Positions 34,251-45,400 of a stretch of DNA of 64,000 nucleotides are shown here, piece by piece. Origin of the DNA: Pedobacter steynii (GTDB lineage Bacteria; Bacteroidota; Bacteroidia; Sphingobacteriales; Sphingobacteriaceae); NCBI RefSeq assembly GCF_001721645.1, contig NZ_CP017141.1, positions 1,922,001-1,986,000 on the forward strand. Direction: 5' to 3'. Position 1 is the stretch's first letter. The number at the start of each line of letters is the position of its first letter. The notes beneath the pieces are model-generated. The model was not told the origin of the DNA, did not search any database, and was given only the letters and a program-made list of their open reading frames with translations. The position numbers were made by a program, and so were the translations under genes.

Positions 34251-36560
34251 TTAAAGGCTCAATTGGAAAGAGGCTTCTGAGTTATCTCTCGAATTCGTTC
34301 CGATGAATATTTTAAAATCACCAGGTTCTGCAACAAATTTCAGATCTGCATTGTAAAACTTCAGGTCTTCTATGGAAATTTTGAAACTGACGTCTTTACT
34401 TTCTCCAGCCTTGAGGCTGATCTTTTGAAAACCTTTTAATTCTTTAACCGGTCGGGTAGTGCTGCCAACCAGGTCTCTGATGTACATTTGAACCACTTCT
34501 TTACCTTCCACTGCACCGGTATTTTTAACGGTGATGGTTGCGGTAATGGTTTCTCCAGCCTTAAAGTTGGTTTTACTCAGCTTAAGGTTACTGTAATCAA
34601 AGCTGGTGTAACTCAGGCCGTATCCAAAAGGATACAGTGGTTCATTGCTGACATCCAGATAGTTGGAGCGGAATTTAGAGAACCATTTACCTTGTTCCAA
34701 CGGACGTCCTGTATTTTTCTGGCTATAATAAAGTGGAATCTGACCAACGTTTTGTGGAAAAGTAGCAGTTAGTTTTCCTGATGGGTTTACTTTTCCGAAC
34801 AATACATCCGAAATGGCATTTGCAGCCTCTGTCCCGCCAAACCAGACATTTAAGATCGCAGGTACATTTTCATCTTCCCATTTCAGGGTTAAAGGTCTGC
34901 CCGTGAACAATACAAGAACTACTGGTTTTCCTGTTTTCAATAGTGCCTGCAACAATCTTTTTTGAGGCTCAGGGATATCCAGATTTGTACGGCTGGAGCT
35001 TTCCCCACTCATCTCAGAGCTTTCTCCAAGGGCAGCAACCACCACATCAGATTTTTGAGCCGTTGCAACGGCTTCATTGATCATTTCTTCTTCAGATCGG
35101 TTGTCTCTTGGGATATCACGGCCAAACATGGTCGCTCTTTTCTGATATTCCGGGTCTGTCAATAAATTGGCACCCATGCTGTGTAAGATTTTAAGATCAG
35201 CACCTGCATTGGCTTTTAGTCCATCCAAAAGAGATATGGTGTTTTTTAAATCACTGTTTACGCTCCAGGTTCCCGGCATATTGCTTCCTGTATTTGCCAG
35301 TGGTCCAATCAGGGCAACAGTGCCTGTGTTCTTTAATGGCAGGATTTGCCCCTGATTTTTTAACAGTACAAAACTTTGGCTGGCGGTTTCCCTTGCTACC
35401 TTCAGGTGCTCCGGCGTAAGAATTTCATTTTTTGCGCGTTCTTCGCTGCAGTAACGGAATGGGTCGTCAAATAAGCCTAATTTATATTTTGCTTCCAGAA
35501 CAAGACGGCAGGCATTGGTGATTTGTTGCTCTTTCACTTTGCCTTCCTGAACGGATTTTTTAAGGGTGGTCAGGAAGCCTTCCCCTACCATATCCATTTC
35601 TACTCCTGCATTTATTGAAAGCGCAGAAACAGCTTGCAGATCGCCCAATCCATGGTCGATCAATTCATTTACTGCAGTATAATCGGTTACTACAAAACCA
35701 TCAAATCCCCATTGCTTACGCAGCAGGTCGGTCATTAACCATTTGTTTGCGGTAGCAGGAACGCCATTAATGTCGTTGAAGGAAGTCATCACACTTCCTG
35801 CACCCGCATCAACTGCAGCTTTATAGGGAGGTAAGTATTCATTGTACATTCTATTCAGACTCATGTCTGTGGTATTGTAATCTCTTCCCGACTCAGCGGC
35901 ACCATAAAGGGCAAAGTGTTTTACACAAGCCATCATGGTGTTGTATTTTGATAAATCATCACCCTGATAGCCTTTGACCATTGCTTTTGCAATTTCTGAG
36001 CCCAGATAAGTGTCTTCTCCTGACCCTTCAGAAATTCTTCCCCAGCGAGGATCTCTGGAGATATCTACCATTGGGGAGAAGGTCCAGTTCAGACCATCGG
36101 CAGTGGCTTCAACGGCAGCAATTCTGGCCGTTTTTTCGATGAGTGACATATCCCAGCTGCAAGACAGGGCCAGTGGAATAGGGAAAGTGGTTTTATAGCC
36201 ATGGATCACATCCTGGCCAAAGATGATCGGAATCTTTAAGCGGGTTTGATTTACTGCAATCTCCTGCGCTTTACGGATGCGGGCAGGGGTGGTGAGAGAG
36301 AAAATTCCGCCTACCTGTCCGTTTTTAATTTTACTTTCTACACCTGTGCTGACCACAGAGCCTGTGGTAGCTTCTCCACCAGTCAGCAGATTCAGCTGTC
36401 CGATTTTTTCTTCCAGTGTCATTTTTGAAAGGAGATTCTTAATAAAAGTATTCATCTTTTGATCGGTCGCTGTTACCGCTTTCTTTTGTTGTGCAAAGCC
36501 AGAGCTCAGACTAAAAAGTGCGGCCAGAAAAAATAAGTAAGTCGCTTTTCTCATTATCAT
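34251..36560 (-). CDS. bglX: Beta-glucosidase, GH3 (BglX type)
   Basis: A 769-residue exported glycosidase. A signal peptide (about 1-24; the second ATG, MRKATYL, is the likelier start) precedes the GH3 barrel with the nucleophile D293 in GFVVTDYTAV and the KHF/DMS blocks (about 214-234). The C-terminal GH3 domain (about 385-615) and a fibronectin III-like domain (about 660-755) follow, the full BglX layout. It should release glucose from oligosaccharides in the periplasm. Some Bacteroidota BglX homologues are specific for beta-1,2-linked glucose, relevant because the locus also carries a PF10091 enzyme. Confidence 0.94.
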   Translation of the reverse strand: MIMRKATYLFFLAALFSLSSGFAQQKKAVTATDQKMNTFIKNLLSKMTLEEKIGQLNLLTGGEATTGSVVSTGVESKIKNGQVGGIFSLTTPARIRKAQEIAVNQTRLKIPIIFGQDVIHGYKTTFPIPLALSCSWDMSLIEKTARIAAVEATADGLNWTFSPMVDISRDPRWGRISEGSGEDTYLGSEIAKAMVKGYQGDDLSKYNTMMACVKHFALYGAAESGRDYNTTDMSLNRMYNEYLPPYKAAVDAGAGSVMTSFNDINGVPATANKWLMTDLLRKQWGFDGFVVTDYTAVNELIDHGLGDLQAVSALSINAGVEMDMVGEGFLTTLKKSVQEGKVKEQQITNACRLVLEAKYKLGLFDDPFRYCSEERAKNEILTPEHLKVARETASQSFVLLKNQGQILPLKNTGTVALIGPLANTGSNMPGTWSVNSDLKNTISLLDGLKANAGADLKILHSMGANLLTDPEYQKRATMFGRDIPRDNRSEEEMINEAVATAQKSDVVVAALGESSEMSGESSSRTNLDIPEPQKRLLQALLKTGKPVVLVLFTGRPLTLKWEDENVPAILNVWFGGTEAANAISDVLFGKVNPSGKLTATFPQNVGQIPLYYSQKNTGRPLEQGKWFSKFRSNYLDVSNEPLYPFGYGLSYTSFDYSNLKLSKTNFKAGETITATITVKNTGAVEGKEVVQMYIRDLVGSTTRPVKELKGFQKISLKAGESKDVSFKISIEDLKFYNADLKFVAEPGDFKIFIGTNSRDNSEASFQLSL

Positions 36561-36578
36561 TGTTTTATGTGTGTTTCT

Positions 36579-37235
36579 TTATTTTATCAGATAAGGGGTG
36601 ATTGCTTTAATCCATATGGCATAGCCGGCCGGATTCATATGTAACATATCTTCCAGAAAAAGTTCCGGGCGAAGGGCATTGTTGTGCAGCATTTTTGAAT
36701 TGACATCCAGGAATTGAGCATTTTTATAATGGCTCATGTATTCTTTAATCAAGGCATTCGTATGGGTATTTGTCGCGGCGAACCTGGTTCTGGATGGGCT
36801 GTTTTTTATAGAGAGATATAATACCGGAAGATCCGGGTATTTGTTTCTGATATTGGTGAAAAAGGTGGCAAATCTGTTCAACGTTTCCAGTGCAGTTGTT
36901 CCATCCATAGCAATGTCATTCTCCCCACTGTAGATGACGACCTGGCGAGGTTGATGGGGATACACAAGGTCTGCAATATAGTAGTTTGCCTGAGCAAGTG
37001 TGGAACCGCCAAACCCTCGGTTGATGGCATGGTAGTCTTTAAATACGGTCTCCAGATCTTTCCATTTCTCAAATGAAGAACTCCCTACAAATAAAATCCC
37101 GTTTTTCGGAGGCATGGAGATGCTGTCTTTGTGTTTGAATTCCTGGATCTCTTTCCAGAAAGCCGGTTTTTCCTGTGCTGTAGCCGTTCCGTAGCCAAAT
37201 GTTAATAAGATCAGGAAGTAATAAAATCGCTTCAT
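36579..37235 (-). CDS. SGNH/GDSL-family hydrolase
   Basis: A 218-residue exported esterase-like protein (signal 1-20, ending ATAQ). Block I is GILFVGSSSFEKW, with GSS in place of the usual GDS and S53 as probable nucleophile. Block II is RGFGGSTLAQ, block III YSGENDIAMDG, and the Asp-His pair is DMLHMNPAGY. It could remove acyl groups from the polysaccharide handled by this locus. It is 18 bp upstream of GH3 on the same strand. Confidence 0.9.
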   Translation of the reverse strand: MKRFYYFLILLTFGYGTATAQEKPAFWKEIQEFKHKDSISMPPKNGILFVGSSSFEKWKDLETVFKDYHAINRGFGGSTLAQANYYIADLVYPHQPRQVVIYSGENDIAMDGTTALETLNRFATFFTNIRNKYPDLPVLYLSIKNSPSRTRFAATNTHTNALIKEYMSHYKNAQFLDVNSKMLHNNALRPELFLEDMLHMNPAGYAIWIKAITPYLIK

Positions 37236-37272
37236 GCGGTATTGTTTTTTATTGATCTGTGGTATTCTTTAT

Positions 37273-39024
37273 TTAATTAACTGCCTGCACTTTTGTCCGC
37301 TCTGAAACGCCACTCTCATTGATGGCTTCGATGCTGTAGTAATAGGTTTTTTCTTTGTCCATTCCTTTAAACCAGTATTCGTTAGCGTTATGAACCATAA
37401 TGCAGTTGTATAGTTTATCCGGGTCTGTTCCCAGGTAAATGTTGTACGCATAGGCATCATCAGACATTTGCCATCTGATCCATGCGCTGCGTTTGTCTTT
37501 TTCTGTTCTCAGGATGATAAAATCTTTGACCGGTGCGGGTTTGGAAAGATTGCTGTTTCCAAAAACACGCAAGCCGCTAATGGCAAATTTGCCGGTAGGC
37601 ATATGGATGTTTTCCAGTTTAATAAACCTTGCTTTAACCGGTTTTTCCAGTTCGATATAATCATGCGGCACATCTTTTTTATTGCTGCTTTTATCTGTAA
37701 GGATCTTCCAGCTTTTTCCGTCGGCGGAATACCAGAGTTTATATTGATGATAAGTACCTTGTTGTTTCCCCAGGAAAGCGGCATCCTGATCTGCATAGTT
37801 GATCTGTACCGCATTGACGGTGGAAAGGTTGCCCAGGTCTGACTGGATCCATTCTCCCTTTTGATCAGAGGAAGCGCTCCAGTAGGTTCTGATGTTTTCA
37901 TCAACAGCATTATTGGCACTATAGTTTCCTAAGGTTGAAGATACGCTAACCGGCTTGTTGTAGTTCAGCAACATCCATCCGGTAAAGCCACTTTTTAGAT
38001 GGTCTGTAGCTTTATTGGGCAGATAGTGGGGGTAATCTCCAAAAGCAGCATCCATATACATCACATCGTTCTTATCAAAGCCTGCAGGCCAGATGCCAAT
38101 TCGTCTTTCGAAGTTGTTTTTGGTGCTCAGCACCACGGTAGAAACATGCCAGTAATTTTTCCAGTTGTCCTGAAACGTCGCACCGTGACCCGCGCCACGG
38201 GCAAAGCCACCGGGTTTGTAAGAGAAGGGCAGTGACTGGTGTTCAAATGGACCCAAAGGGGTTTTTCCAATCGCCACACCGTCGGCATAACCACTGAATT
38301 CTGTTGCAGGAGCACCGTACTGAAGGTAGTATTTACCGTTATGTTTGGTCATCCAGGCCCCTTCCATAAAAGGATCAAGGAAGGTATTGTCCAGGTATTC
38401 TCCGAAACGTTGCCAGCCAAAGCGGTCCGGGTTCAGGAGTAAAAGTTCTTTTCTGGTTCCGATGGGCTGGAAGGTTTTCCGGTTGAGTTCTACGCCATAC
38501 AGTGGGTAAACATTGCTGCTGCCATTGTACATGTAGAGCTTTCCATCATCATCTAGAAAATGAGCCGGATCCCATCCCCCGATGTCAAAGTCATGAACGG
38601 CTTCTTTCCAGTCGTTTCCTTTAGGATTGGTACTCATCCAGATGGGAAAATTACGGGAATAGGTAGAACCGAAAACGAGCATGGTATCGCCTTGAATCCA
38701 TACAGATGGGGCGCAAAGGTCGTCGTATACTTTATGCTCGGGTCTTAAAAAGGACTTGGAAACAAAGGTCCAGTCGTTAAGATCCGGACTCCACCAATAG
38801 CCCCATTGGTTGGTGGAAAATAAATAGTAATCCCCTTTGTAGTTGACGATTACCGGATCGGCTGTAGCCCGGTGTTTCCCCTGAGTAGCAAAGTTGGGAA
38901 TAGGGGTATATCCATAATCCAGATTAACCGGATTGCAGTAAGTCTGAGGCTGCTGCTGCGCCAATGTTAACAAGCTTTGCAAACTACAAAGCAGAAAAAT
39001 AGCGAGGGACTTTCTAATCAGCAT
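37273..39024 (-). CDS. GH43-like glycoside hydrolase with discoidin and FnIII domains
   Basis: A 583-residue exported enzyme with signal peptide (1-22). The five-bladed propeller carries the three acidic residues of GH43: D56 (TADPVIV), D152 (GWDPAHF) and E221 (MEGAWM). Behind it come an F5/8 type C-like carbohydrate-binding domain (about 345-488) and a fibronectin III module (about 495-583). GH43 and its relatives act on arabinosides, xylosides and galactosides; the specificity here is not readable. It lies 37 bp from the SGNH gene in the same transcript. Confidence 0.88.
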   Translation of the reverse strand: MLIRKSLAIFLLCSLQSLLTLAQQQPQTYCNPVNLDYGYTPIPNFATQGKHRATADPVIVNYKGDYYLFSTNQWGYWWSPDLNDWTFVSKSFLRPEHKVYDDLCAPSVWIQGDTMLVFGSTYSRNFPIWMSTNPKGNDWKEAVHDFDIGGWDPAHFLDDDGKLYMYNGSSNVYPLYGVELNRKTFQPIGTRKELLLLNPDRFGWQRFGEYLDNTFLDPFMEGAWMTKHNGKYYLQYGAPATEFSGYADGVAIGKTPLGPFEHQSLPFSYKPGGFARGAGHGATFQDNWKNYWHVSTVVLSTKNNFERRIGIWPAGFDKNDVMYMDAAFGDYPHYLPNKATDHLKSGFTGWMLLNYNKPVSVSSTLGNYSANNAVDENIRTYWSASSDQKGEWIQSDLGNLSTVNAVQINYADQDAAFLGKQQGTYHQYKLWYSADGKSWKILTDKSSNKKDVPHDYIELEKPVKARFIKLENIHMPTGKFAISGLRVFGNSNLSKPAPVKDFIILRTEKDKRSAWIRWQMSDDAYAYNIYLGTDPDKLYNCIMVHNANEYWFKGMDKEKTYYYSIEAINESGVSERTKVQAVN

Positions 39025-39056
39025 AGGGTATAATTAAATGTTTAGCCAATATCGGT

Positions 39057-39485
39057 TTAGTTAAATATTCTGATGTCAGCACAGCTTACACATGCAAGGG
39101 CCATGCCGTTGGCAACCAGTCCTGTAACGTGTGATTGATGTTCCCAATAAATCCACATATCATGTGCACCTCCTGTAGAGGTCAGACTCACATTATAGAT
39201 GTCATTATTGGCTGGCAGATATCCAAGCACAATTGGGTTGGGTGTATTCGGAGGGAGGAAATAAGTAACATGACCTCCCGATGTGGTATTCCATAATTGT
39301 ACGTATACGCCATCTACGGTACTGTTTCTAGCCATTAAAGGAATCGGAGCCTGGCTGCTTTTAACTGACTTTGAATTTGCTTTTAAGACCGTTTTTTTAT
39401 GATTTTTTGCAAAAGAATAATTTGTCGGATTAATAAGAATGGTGGTTAATAAAATTACGGTTAAAATACTGAGGATTCTTTTCAT
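39057..39485 (-). CDS. Secreted protein of unknown function within the polysaccharide locus
   Basis: I do not recognise this 142-residue protein. A signal peptide (about 1-26) is followed by a Lys/Ser-rich linker (27-46) and a compact beta-rich domain with aromatic residues (YVQLWN, HVTYFLPP, MWIYWEHQ). It ends with a C-x-x-C pair (ALACVSCADIRIFN). Its place between GH43 and the PF10091 hydrolase suggests a part in glycan binding, but nothing in the sequence proves this. Confidence 0.7.
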   Translation of the reverse strand: MKRILSILTVILLTTILINPTNYSFAKNHKKTVLKANSKSVKSSQAPIPLMARNSTVDGVYVQLWNTTSGGHVTYFLPPNTPNPIVLGYLPANNDIYNVSLTSTGGAHDMWIYWEHQSHVTGLVANGMALACVSCADIRIFN

Positions 39486-39558
39486 GATTTTAGATTTAAA
39501 GTTTAAATAATATGATAAAGGCTAAACATTTGTAAATTGAATCCCCCGATTCTATAAG

Positions 39559-40917
39559 TTACCTGGTTGCAGCTGAGCTGAACTCTAATTTTTTTAATCC
39601 TTTCTGTACGTCCGGGCTACTCATAAACAACTTCCATAATAAGCCGCTCCGGTAATTCTCTATCATGACAATGATAGGTCCCTGATCTATGGCAAGATGA
39701 GATTTTGCCACCCAGTTGTGTTGCTCACTGAATGCATCTGCAAACCCGTACTCTGTCCACAAGTGATCTCCCATGTCTTCATAAAAATGTCTTAATGCCT
39801 GCATAGAGTATTCCGGGGTATAAGGAAATGCAGATAAAGCTGCCGTGGGAGTAATGACACCCAGGTCTTCCGTTGGAGAATGTGCCGCATAGCCCTGCCA
39901 GCTATCGCTTGCTGTTAAACCCCAGCTTTTTGCGCTGTACCCTTTGTAATTTTTAGGATTTTCTATACAATAAGCTCTATTGATCAGTGTATGATTTTTG
40001 TTCTGTTCCCAGTAATCAGCATACTTGTCTTTCAGACCTCTCGGATCAAGGCCGAGATAGGAATAATGAGAAAAGAATAGTGGTCCCCCACCGTCAAATC
40101 CAAGTGGAAGTGTAATGTCATTAAATTTCTTACCATTGAAGAAGGTATTGCTCATTGCCCATCCTTCATCGTATACCTTCTTGCTAATCGCGTGTTTTGG
40201 AGAGGAAGCTGCCAGGATATAAGTGATCAGGCATTCGTTATAGCCCCTGATCTGATGGTTCATACTCCAACCATTATTAGGACTCCAATGCCAGTAAAGT
40301 ACGTTTTGATTCTGAGTGAACCAGTCCCACTCAATGCCTTCCCACATCCAAAGTATTTTATTCCTGATGTCTCTTTCTGTCGCATTATCTGCATTGTAGT
40401 ATTGACGTGCAGTAAGCAATCCCTGGAAAAGAAAGGAAGTTTCTACGATGTCCGCTCCATCGTCCTTCGGACTGAAACGTATGGTTTTTCCGGTTTCTCC
40501 ATTTAACCAATGAGGAAATGCACCATGAAACATATCTGCTTTCCAAAGGAAGTCTACGATTTTTTTTGTCCTGGTAGCGGCTTGCTCGCGTGTGATGAAT
40601 TTACGCTCTGAAGCAACAATAGTTGCCATAATGCCAAAACCGGTACCGCCTGTGGTTACCACTTCATTTCCGTATTCAAAGGCTACGTTGCTTCTTTCCC
40701 TTGCCATTCCGCTAACCGGGTGTGCAAAGTCCCAGAAATAGCGAAAAGTTTGTTTTTGTACGAGATCCAGTAACTGGTCGTCGGTTAAATTCTTTTTTAT
40801 GCTTAATTCAGGTTTTATACTTTCTGTATTTTTCTTTTGTGCATTGGCATTGCTTCCCGAGCCCATAATCAAGACCAGCAAGAGGGAAGTAATGGAATAG
40901 AGTTTTAGTTTTGACAT
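39559..40917 (-). CDS. Glucoamylase-family (PF10091) glycoside hydrolase
   Basis: About 452 residues. The start is ATG 40917 (MSKLKLYSIT), which gives a clean signal peptide; the longer frame begins inside the terminator of the susD gene. The (alpha/alpha)6-type catalytic domain shows QTFRYFWDFAHPVSGMARERS near the start, then the TGGTGFGIMA and YLGLDPRGL regions. PF10091 includes endo-beta-1,2-glucanases (GH144), so this could be the backbone-cleaving enzyme of the locus. Linkage specificity is inferred, not seen. Confidence 0.88.
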   Translation of the reverse strand: MSKLKLYSITSLLLVLIMGSGSNANAQKKNTESIKPELSIKKNLTDDQLLDLVQKQTFRYFWDFAHPVSGMARERSNVAFEYGNEVVTTGGTGFGIMATIVASERKFITREQAATRTKKIVDFLWKADMFHGAFPHWLNGETGKTIRFSPKDDGADIVETSFLFQGLLTARQYYNADNATERDIRNKILWMWEGIEWDWFTQNQNVLYWHWSPNNGWSMNHQIRGYNECLITYILAASSPKHAISKKVYDEGWAMSNTFFNGKKFNDITLPLGFDGGGPLFFSHYSYLGLDPRGLKDKYADYWEQNKNHTLINRAYCIENPKNYKGYSAKSWGLTASDSWQGYAAHSPTEDLGVITPTAALSAFPYTPEYSMQALRHFYEDMGDHLWTEYGFADAFSEQHNWVAKSHLAIDQGPIIVMIENYRSGLLWKLFMSSPDVQKGLKKLEFSSAATR

Positions 40918-40936
40918 GAAAGAGTGATTAAAAAAA

Positions 40937-40961
40937 GGCTGCCGGCCTAACCCCGGCAACC
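40937..40961 (-). terminator. Terminator after susD
   Basis: GGCTGCCGG (40937-40945) and CCGGCAACC (40953-40961) form a GC-rich stem with a G-U pair, followed on the minus strand by seven T. It lies 25 bases past the susD stop and may lower expression of the enzymes relative to SusCD. Confidence 0.7.
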
Positions 40962-40986
40962 TTTAAAAATTGATATTTGAAATTAT

Positions 40987-42465
40987 CTAGTAACCTGGGT
41001 TCTGAGTTAACAGGTTTCCACTAAGCTGGATTTCCGTATCGGGAATTGGCCATACTTCATTTTTATTTGCTTTCCAACCTTTAACACCGAATACCTCGCT
41101 GCCTCTTCCCTGGCGGATTACGTCGAAATAACGGTCTGACTCCATAGCCAGTTCGACTCTTCTTTCGCGGTAAATGGCATTACGCAATGCAACTTTCTCC
41201 GTAACGGTTACATCAGGAAGGATGGCTGAGTTTCCTCCTCTTGCTCTTGCTCTCACTCTGTTTAACGAGGATAATGCCTGAGTAGGGTTGCCTAATTCGT
41301 TCGCTGCTTCGGCATTCATCAGTAAAATATCTGCAAATCTCAATACCCTGATGTTTTGTTGAGCACCTTCATTAAATCCACTAACTTTTGTATTAAAAGG
41401 CACGTAAGATTTTTGATTGTACATCTCATTGGGAACATTAGTTGGGATAACGTCTCCTTGCGGAGTGGTTTCTCCTTTAAAAAGAATGGTTGCATCTCTT
41501 CTTGGGTCGCCAGCTTCAAAAGCTCCGGCCAATACAGTTGAAGGTGTATTGAAACCCCAGCCCATATGTCCGGCTACACCTTGAACCTGGCTATATTGAG
41601 AATTGGATGCATCTCTGTTTTTAAGATCTAAAGTGGCCTGAACCTCGAATAGCGATTCAATATTGTTTTCACTTTCTTCGCGGAAGACCTTTTCAAAATT
41701 AGGGGTTAAATTATAGCCCATTCCCATCACCTGATTGGTTAATGCAAGCACATCTGCCCATTTATTCTGATACATGGCTACTTTTGCCTGCATACCTATT
41801 GCTGCTCCTTTGGTGGCACGACCAAGGTCGTTTGCGGAATAAGAAGGTGGCAAAACTGCTGCCGCGTCTTTTAGATCCTGCTCTATCTGGGCGTAAACAG
41901 TAGCTTTAGCCGTTCTTGGGATGTTGTATTCTGACGCATCTTTTGGTACCCTTAACCTTAAAGGGACATCTCCGTAGGCTCTTACTAATCTGAAATAAGA
42001 ATAGGCACGTACAAATTTTGCCTCGGCAAGATAACGTGCCTTCAGTGCTTCATCCATTGTAATTGCAGGAATGTTATCCAATACCTGATTGCAAAGATTA
42101 ATATTTTGGTATTGTCCCGTCCAGAAATCCTGCAGGGTGCCGTGGGTTGATGTTACCGTGAAGGTATCATAAAGATTAAAGAAGGTGGCATCAGCTGCTG
42201 TGCTTCCTTTGTCTGCTTCATCCGATCCGGTACTTTCAATAGCAATGGCATTAAAAGCAACGTTGTTCCAGCTACGTAAATTTGCATAGATTGCGTTAAC
42301 GCCTTTTGCTGCATCTTCTGGTGTTTTCCAGAATTCTACTGCAGGTTGTTTGGCTTGAGGGTCTACATCAAGGAAACTTTTCTTACATGAAGAAGTGAGT
42401 GTTACAGCGGATAATAGGGCAGCTGCACACCAGATTTGTATATTTTTATTGATGGATGTTTTCAT
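40987..42465 (-). CDS. SusD/RagB-family glycan-binding outer-membrane lipoprotein
   Basis: A 492-residue surface lipoprotein that covers the SusC channel and captures glycan. The lipobox ends SSC (C27). The N-terminal KKSFLDVDPQ, the helical TPR-like core (ARYLAEAKFVRAYSYFRLVRAYGDVPL) and the C-terminal IYRERRVELAMESDRYFDVIRQG are hallmarks of the family. It sits 11 bp behind susC on the same strand. The bound polysaccharide cannot be told from sequence. Confidence 0.96.
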   Translation of the reverse strand: MKTSINKNIQIWCAAALLSAVTLTSSCKKSFLDVDPQAKQPAVEFWKTPEDAAKGVNAIYANLRSWNNVAFNAIAIESTGSDEADKGSTAADATFFNLYDTFTVTSTHGTLQDFWTGQYQNINLCNQVLDNIPAITMDEALKARYLAEAKFVRAYSYFRLVRAYGDVPLRLRVPKDASEYNIPRTAKATVYAQIEQDLKDAAAVLPPSYSANDLGRATKGAAIGMQAKVAMYQNKWADVLALTNQVMGMGYNLTPNFEKVFREESENNIESLFEVQATLDLKNRDASNSQYSQVQGVAGHMGWGFNTPSTVLAGAFEAGDPRRDATILFKGETTPQGDVIPTNVPNEMYNQKSYVPFNTKVSGFNEGAQQNIRVLRFADILLMNAEAANELGNPTQALSSLNRVRARARGGNSAILPDVTVTEKVALRNAIYRERRVELAMESDRYFDVIRQGRGSEVFGVKGWKANKNEVWPIPDTEIQLSGNLLTQNPGY

Positions 42466-42476
42466 GTTTGTCGAGA

Positions 42477-45400
42477 TTAAAAAGTAAGGTTCAAACCGAA
42501 ATTATAAGTTGCATACAATGGGTAAACATTGATGTCAACTCCTGCATTGGTTGGTGTTCCTCCAACTTCTGGGCTGAAGCCTCTGTAACCAAAAAGGTTA
42601 ACGGCGTTCTGAGCATTGGCAAAAAATCTTAATTTTTGCATTTTCCATTTAGAAGTCAGTTCGCGGGGCAGGGTATATCCCAACTGAATGTTTCTCATAC
42701 GGATATAAGCACCACTCTCTACATAAAATGAATTTGTGGCAGTATTCCTACGACCTGCTAAATCTGCTGAAGGGTAAGTATTGGAAGTCCCTGGACCAGT
42801 CCAACGGTTTTCATACATTTTCTTTGTGTAGTTTTCATTACCGAATCTGGCACTTAGGTTTCCATTATAAACCTCTACCCCAGCTACTCCTTGAATATCC
42901 AGAGTAAGATCGAAATTTTTGTAGGCGAAATTGGTATTCAGACCATAACTGAATTTAGGATTTGGATTGCCCAATACGACCTTATCTTTTCTATCGATTA
43001 CGCCATCACCATTCTGATCTGTGTACCTGAAATCACCAGGTCTTGCATCAGTCTGAGCTGAAGCCTGTATTTCTTCAGCGGTTTGAAAGATACCTTGTAC
43101 CTGGTATCCAAAAAACTCACCAATTGGTCTTCCAGCAATGGTTCTGGTAGCCAGCTCACCACTGGTTAATCCTGAACCGCCTTTATAAATCGCGTTATTA
43201 CCGGAAGTTACATTTAAAACTTTGTTATTGTTTATTCCCAGGTTTCCGCTGATGGTATACTTAAGTCCGCTTTCGGTCTGATCTGACCAGGAAGCAGTTA
43301 ACTCAAAGCCACGGTTTCTAAAGTCTGCCTGATTACCAATAAGCGTGCTGTTCTCCGTTCCTAATGAACCTAAAACAGGGATGTCAAATATGGCTTGTTC
43401 TGTTTTTCTGCTATAGTAATCGGCTTCAATGTTTAGTTTATTATCCATGAAACCCATTTCCAGACCAATATCTGTTCCTGCGCTTCTTTCCCAGAAAAGA
43501 CTTGGGGGAACAATCATCCGGATACTTGCACCGGTATTGGCGATGTTATTTCCGTAATAAGCGATTAACTGGGCAACCTGAGAGACGGTTAATGTGGTTG
43601 GATTGAATGGAATCCCCGCATTACCTACTTTACCCCAGCTTCCACGCAATTTTAAATTACTGAAGATTTTCTGATTTTTCATGAATTCTTCATTGCTGAT
43701 TACCCATCCTGCTCCTACAGAAGGGAAATAACCCCATGGATCACTTCCGTAGAACTGGGAGGCACCATCTGCTCTCATAGACGCATTTAACATGTATTTA
43801 TTGTTAAATGAGTAATTCACTCTTGCAAAATAAGAAGCTAGTCTGCTTAAAGAACCAGTATTCTCAATTAATCTGTCGTTACCAAGATCTAAATATAAAT
43901 CACCTTCGCTGCTAAAAGGAACATCTAATGCCGATCCTTTTATCGTATTGCTCTTAATCTGTTGGGCAGTCTGACCGGCAAGAACGGTTAGGTTATGCTC
44001 TCCCCATTTATTGTCGTAGGTAAGGGTATTCTCTAAAATCCAGTTCCTGTTCTCAATCCTGTCTATAGAAAGCTTACTGTTGGTTGATCGTTGTGCCAGA
44101 GTTGCTTCATATTTAGGGATGTATGCTCTTTTTTCTTCTTGAGAGAAATCTCCACCTGCACTTGTTTTGAAAGTAAAGTGTTTAGCAAACTTAAGCTCTG
44201 CAAAGATATTTCCTGTGGCTCGGTAGATTTTAGTTCTTTGATTGAAAAAGTCTAATGTTACCTGTGGGTTAACTGCACTTCCATTACCTAGTTTAAAATC
44301 ACTAGGGTCTCCATAAACTCCTGGTGATTTAAATACAGGGACAACCGGTGATGCAGAATAAAAATCACGGAAAATAGCATCTGGGACATCTTTGGAGTCG
44401 CTGGCTGTTCCGGTAACATTATAACCTATTTTAAGTGCTTTAAAGATTTGATAGTCGTTGCTTAAACGTGCAGTATATCTTTTATAATTGTTTTTCTTAA
44501 CGATCCCATCCTGATTCAGGTAACCCAGAGAGAAGTTATAGCTGGATTTTTCTGTTGCTCCATTAACTGAGATCTGATGATTGGTTACCAATGCATTTCT
44601 TAGTCCTTGTTTATACCAATCTGTGCCTTTACCGAGGTCGGTGTTGTTGAATACGATCTCTTGGCCAGGAACATTCTGAATTTTGGCAGCTTCATTAACG
44701 CCAATAGCATATTCAGTTGCATTCGCCATTTCTACCTGATTTGTTACTTTCTGGAATCCGACAGAACCATTGTAATTAATTGTAGGATCTCCGTTTTTGC
44801 CACGAACTGTAGTTACAAGTACTACACCATTGGCAGCCCTGATTCCGTAAATCGACTGACTGGATGCATCTTTCAAAATACTGATGTTGGCAATGTCTGC
44901 AGGGTTTAGAAAGTTGATATCATCATACCAAACCCCATCTACCACGTATAATAATTTAGTATTACCATAGATTGTCCCTGTTCCGCGAATGGTCATTGTA
45001 GGTGAAGCTCCTGGTTTCCCCACATTGGTAATAGCAACACCTGCAACTTTACCCTGTAATGCTCCAACAGCGTTCTGTGAGGCCTGCTTTGAAATGTCTT
45101 CCCCTTTTATTGAAGTTACCGCTCCTGTTACATCAATCTTTCTTTGTGTACCATAACCTACTACCACTACCTGATCCAATTGATTTGAAGCAGAAGTCAA
45201 TACTACATTTACAGTAGTTCTGTTGTTTATGGCAATTTCTTGAGTAGTATAACCTACATACGTAAATACCAATGTTGCATTCGCCGGGGCGCTGATCACA
45301 TAGTTTCCGTTGACATCTGTTTGTGCTCCTGTTGTTGTACCTTTTACCTGCACACTTACCGCCGGAATGGTTGTTTTATCCCCACCATCAGTAACGGTTC

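Noticed and set aside
37509..37919. 136-codon frame within the GH43 gene in another phase
   Set aside because: It overlaps the discoidin domain coding region and has no features of its own.
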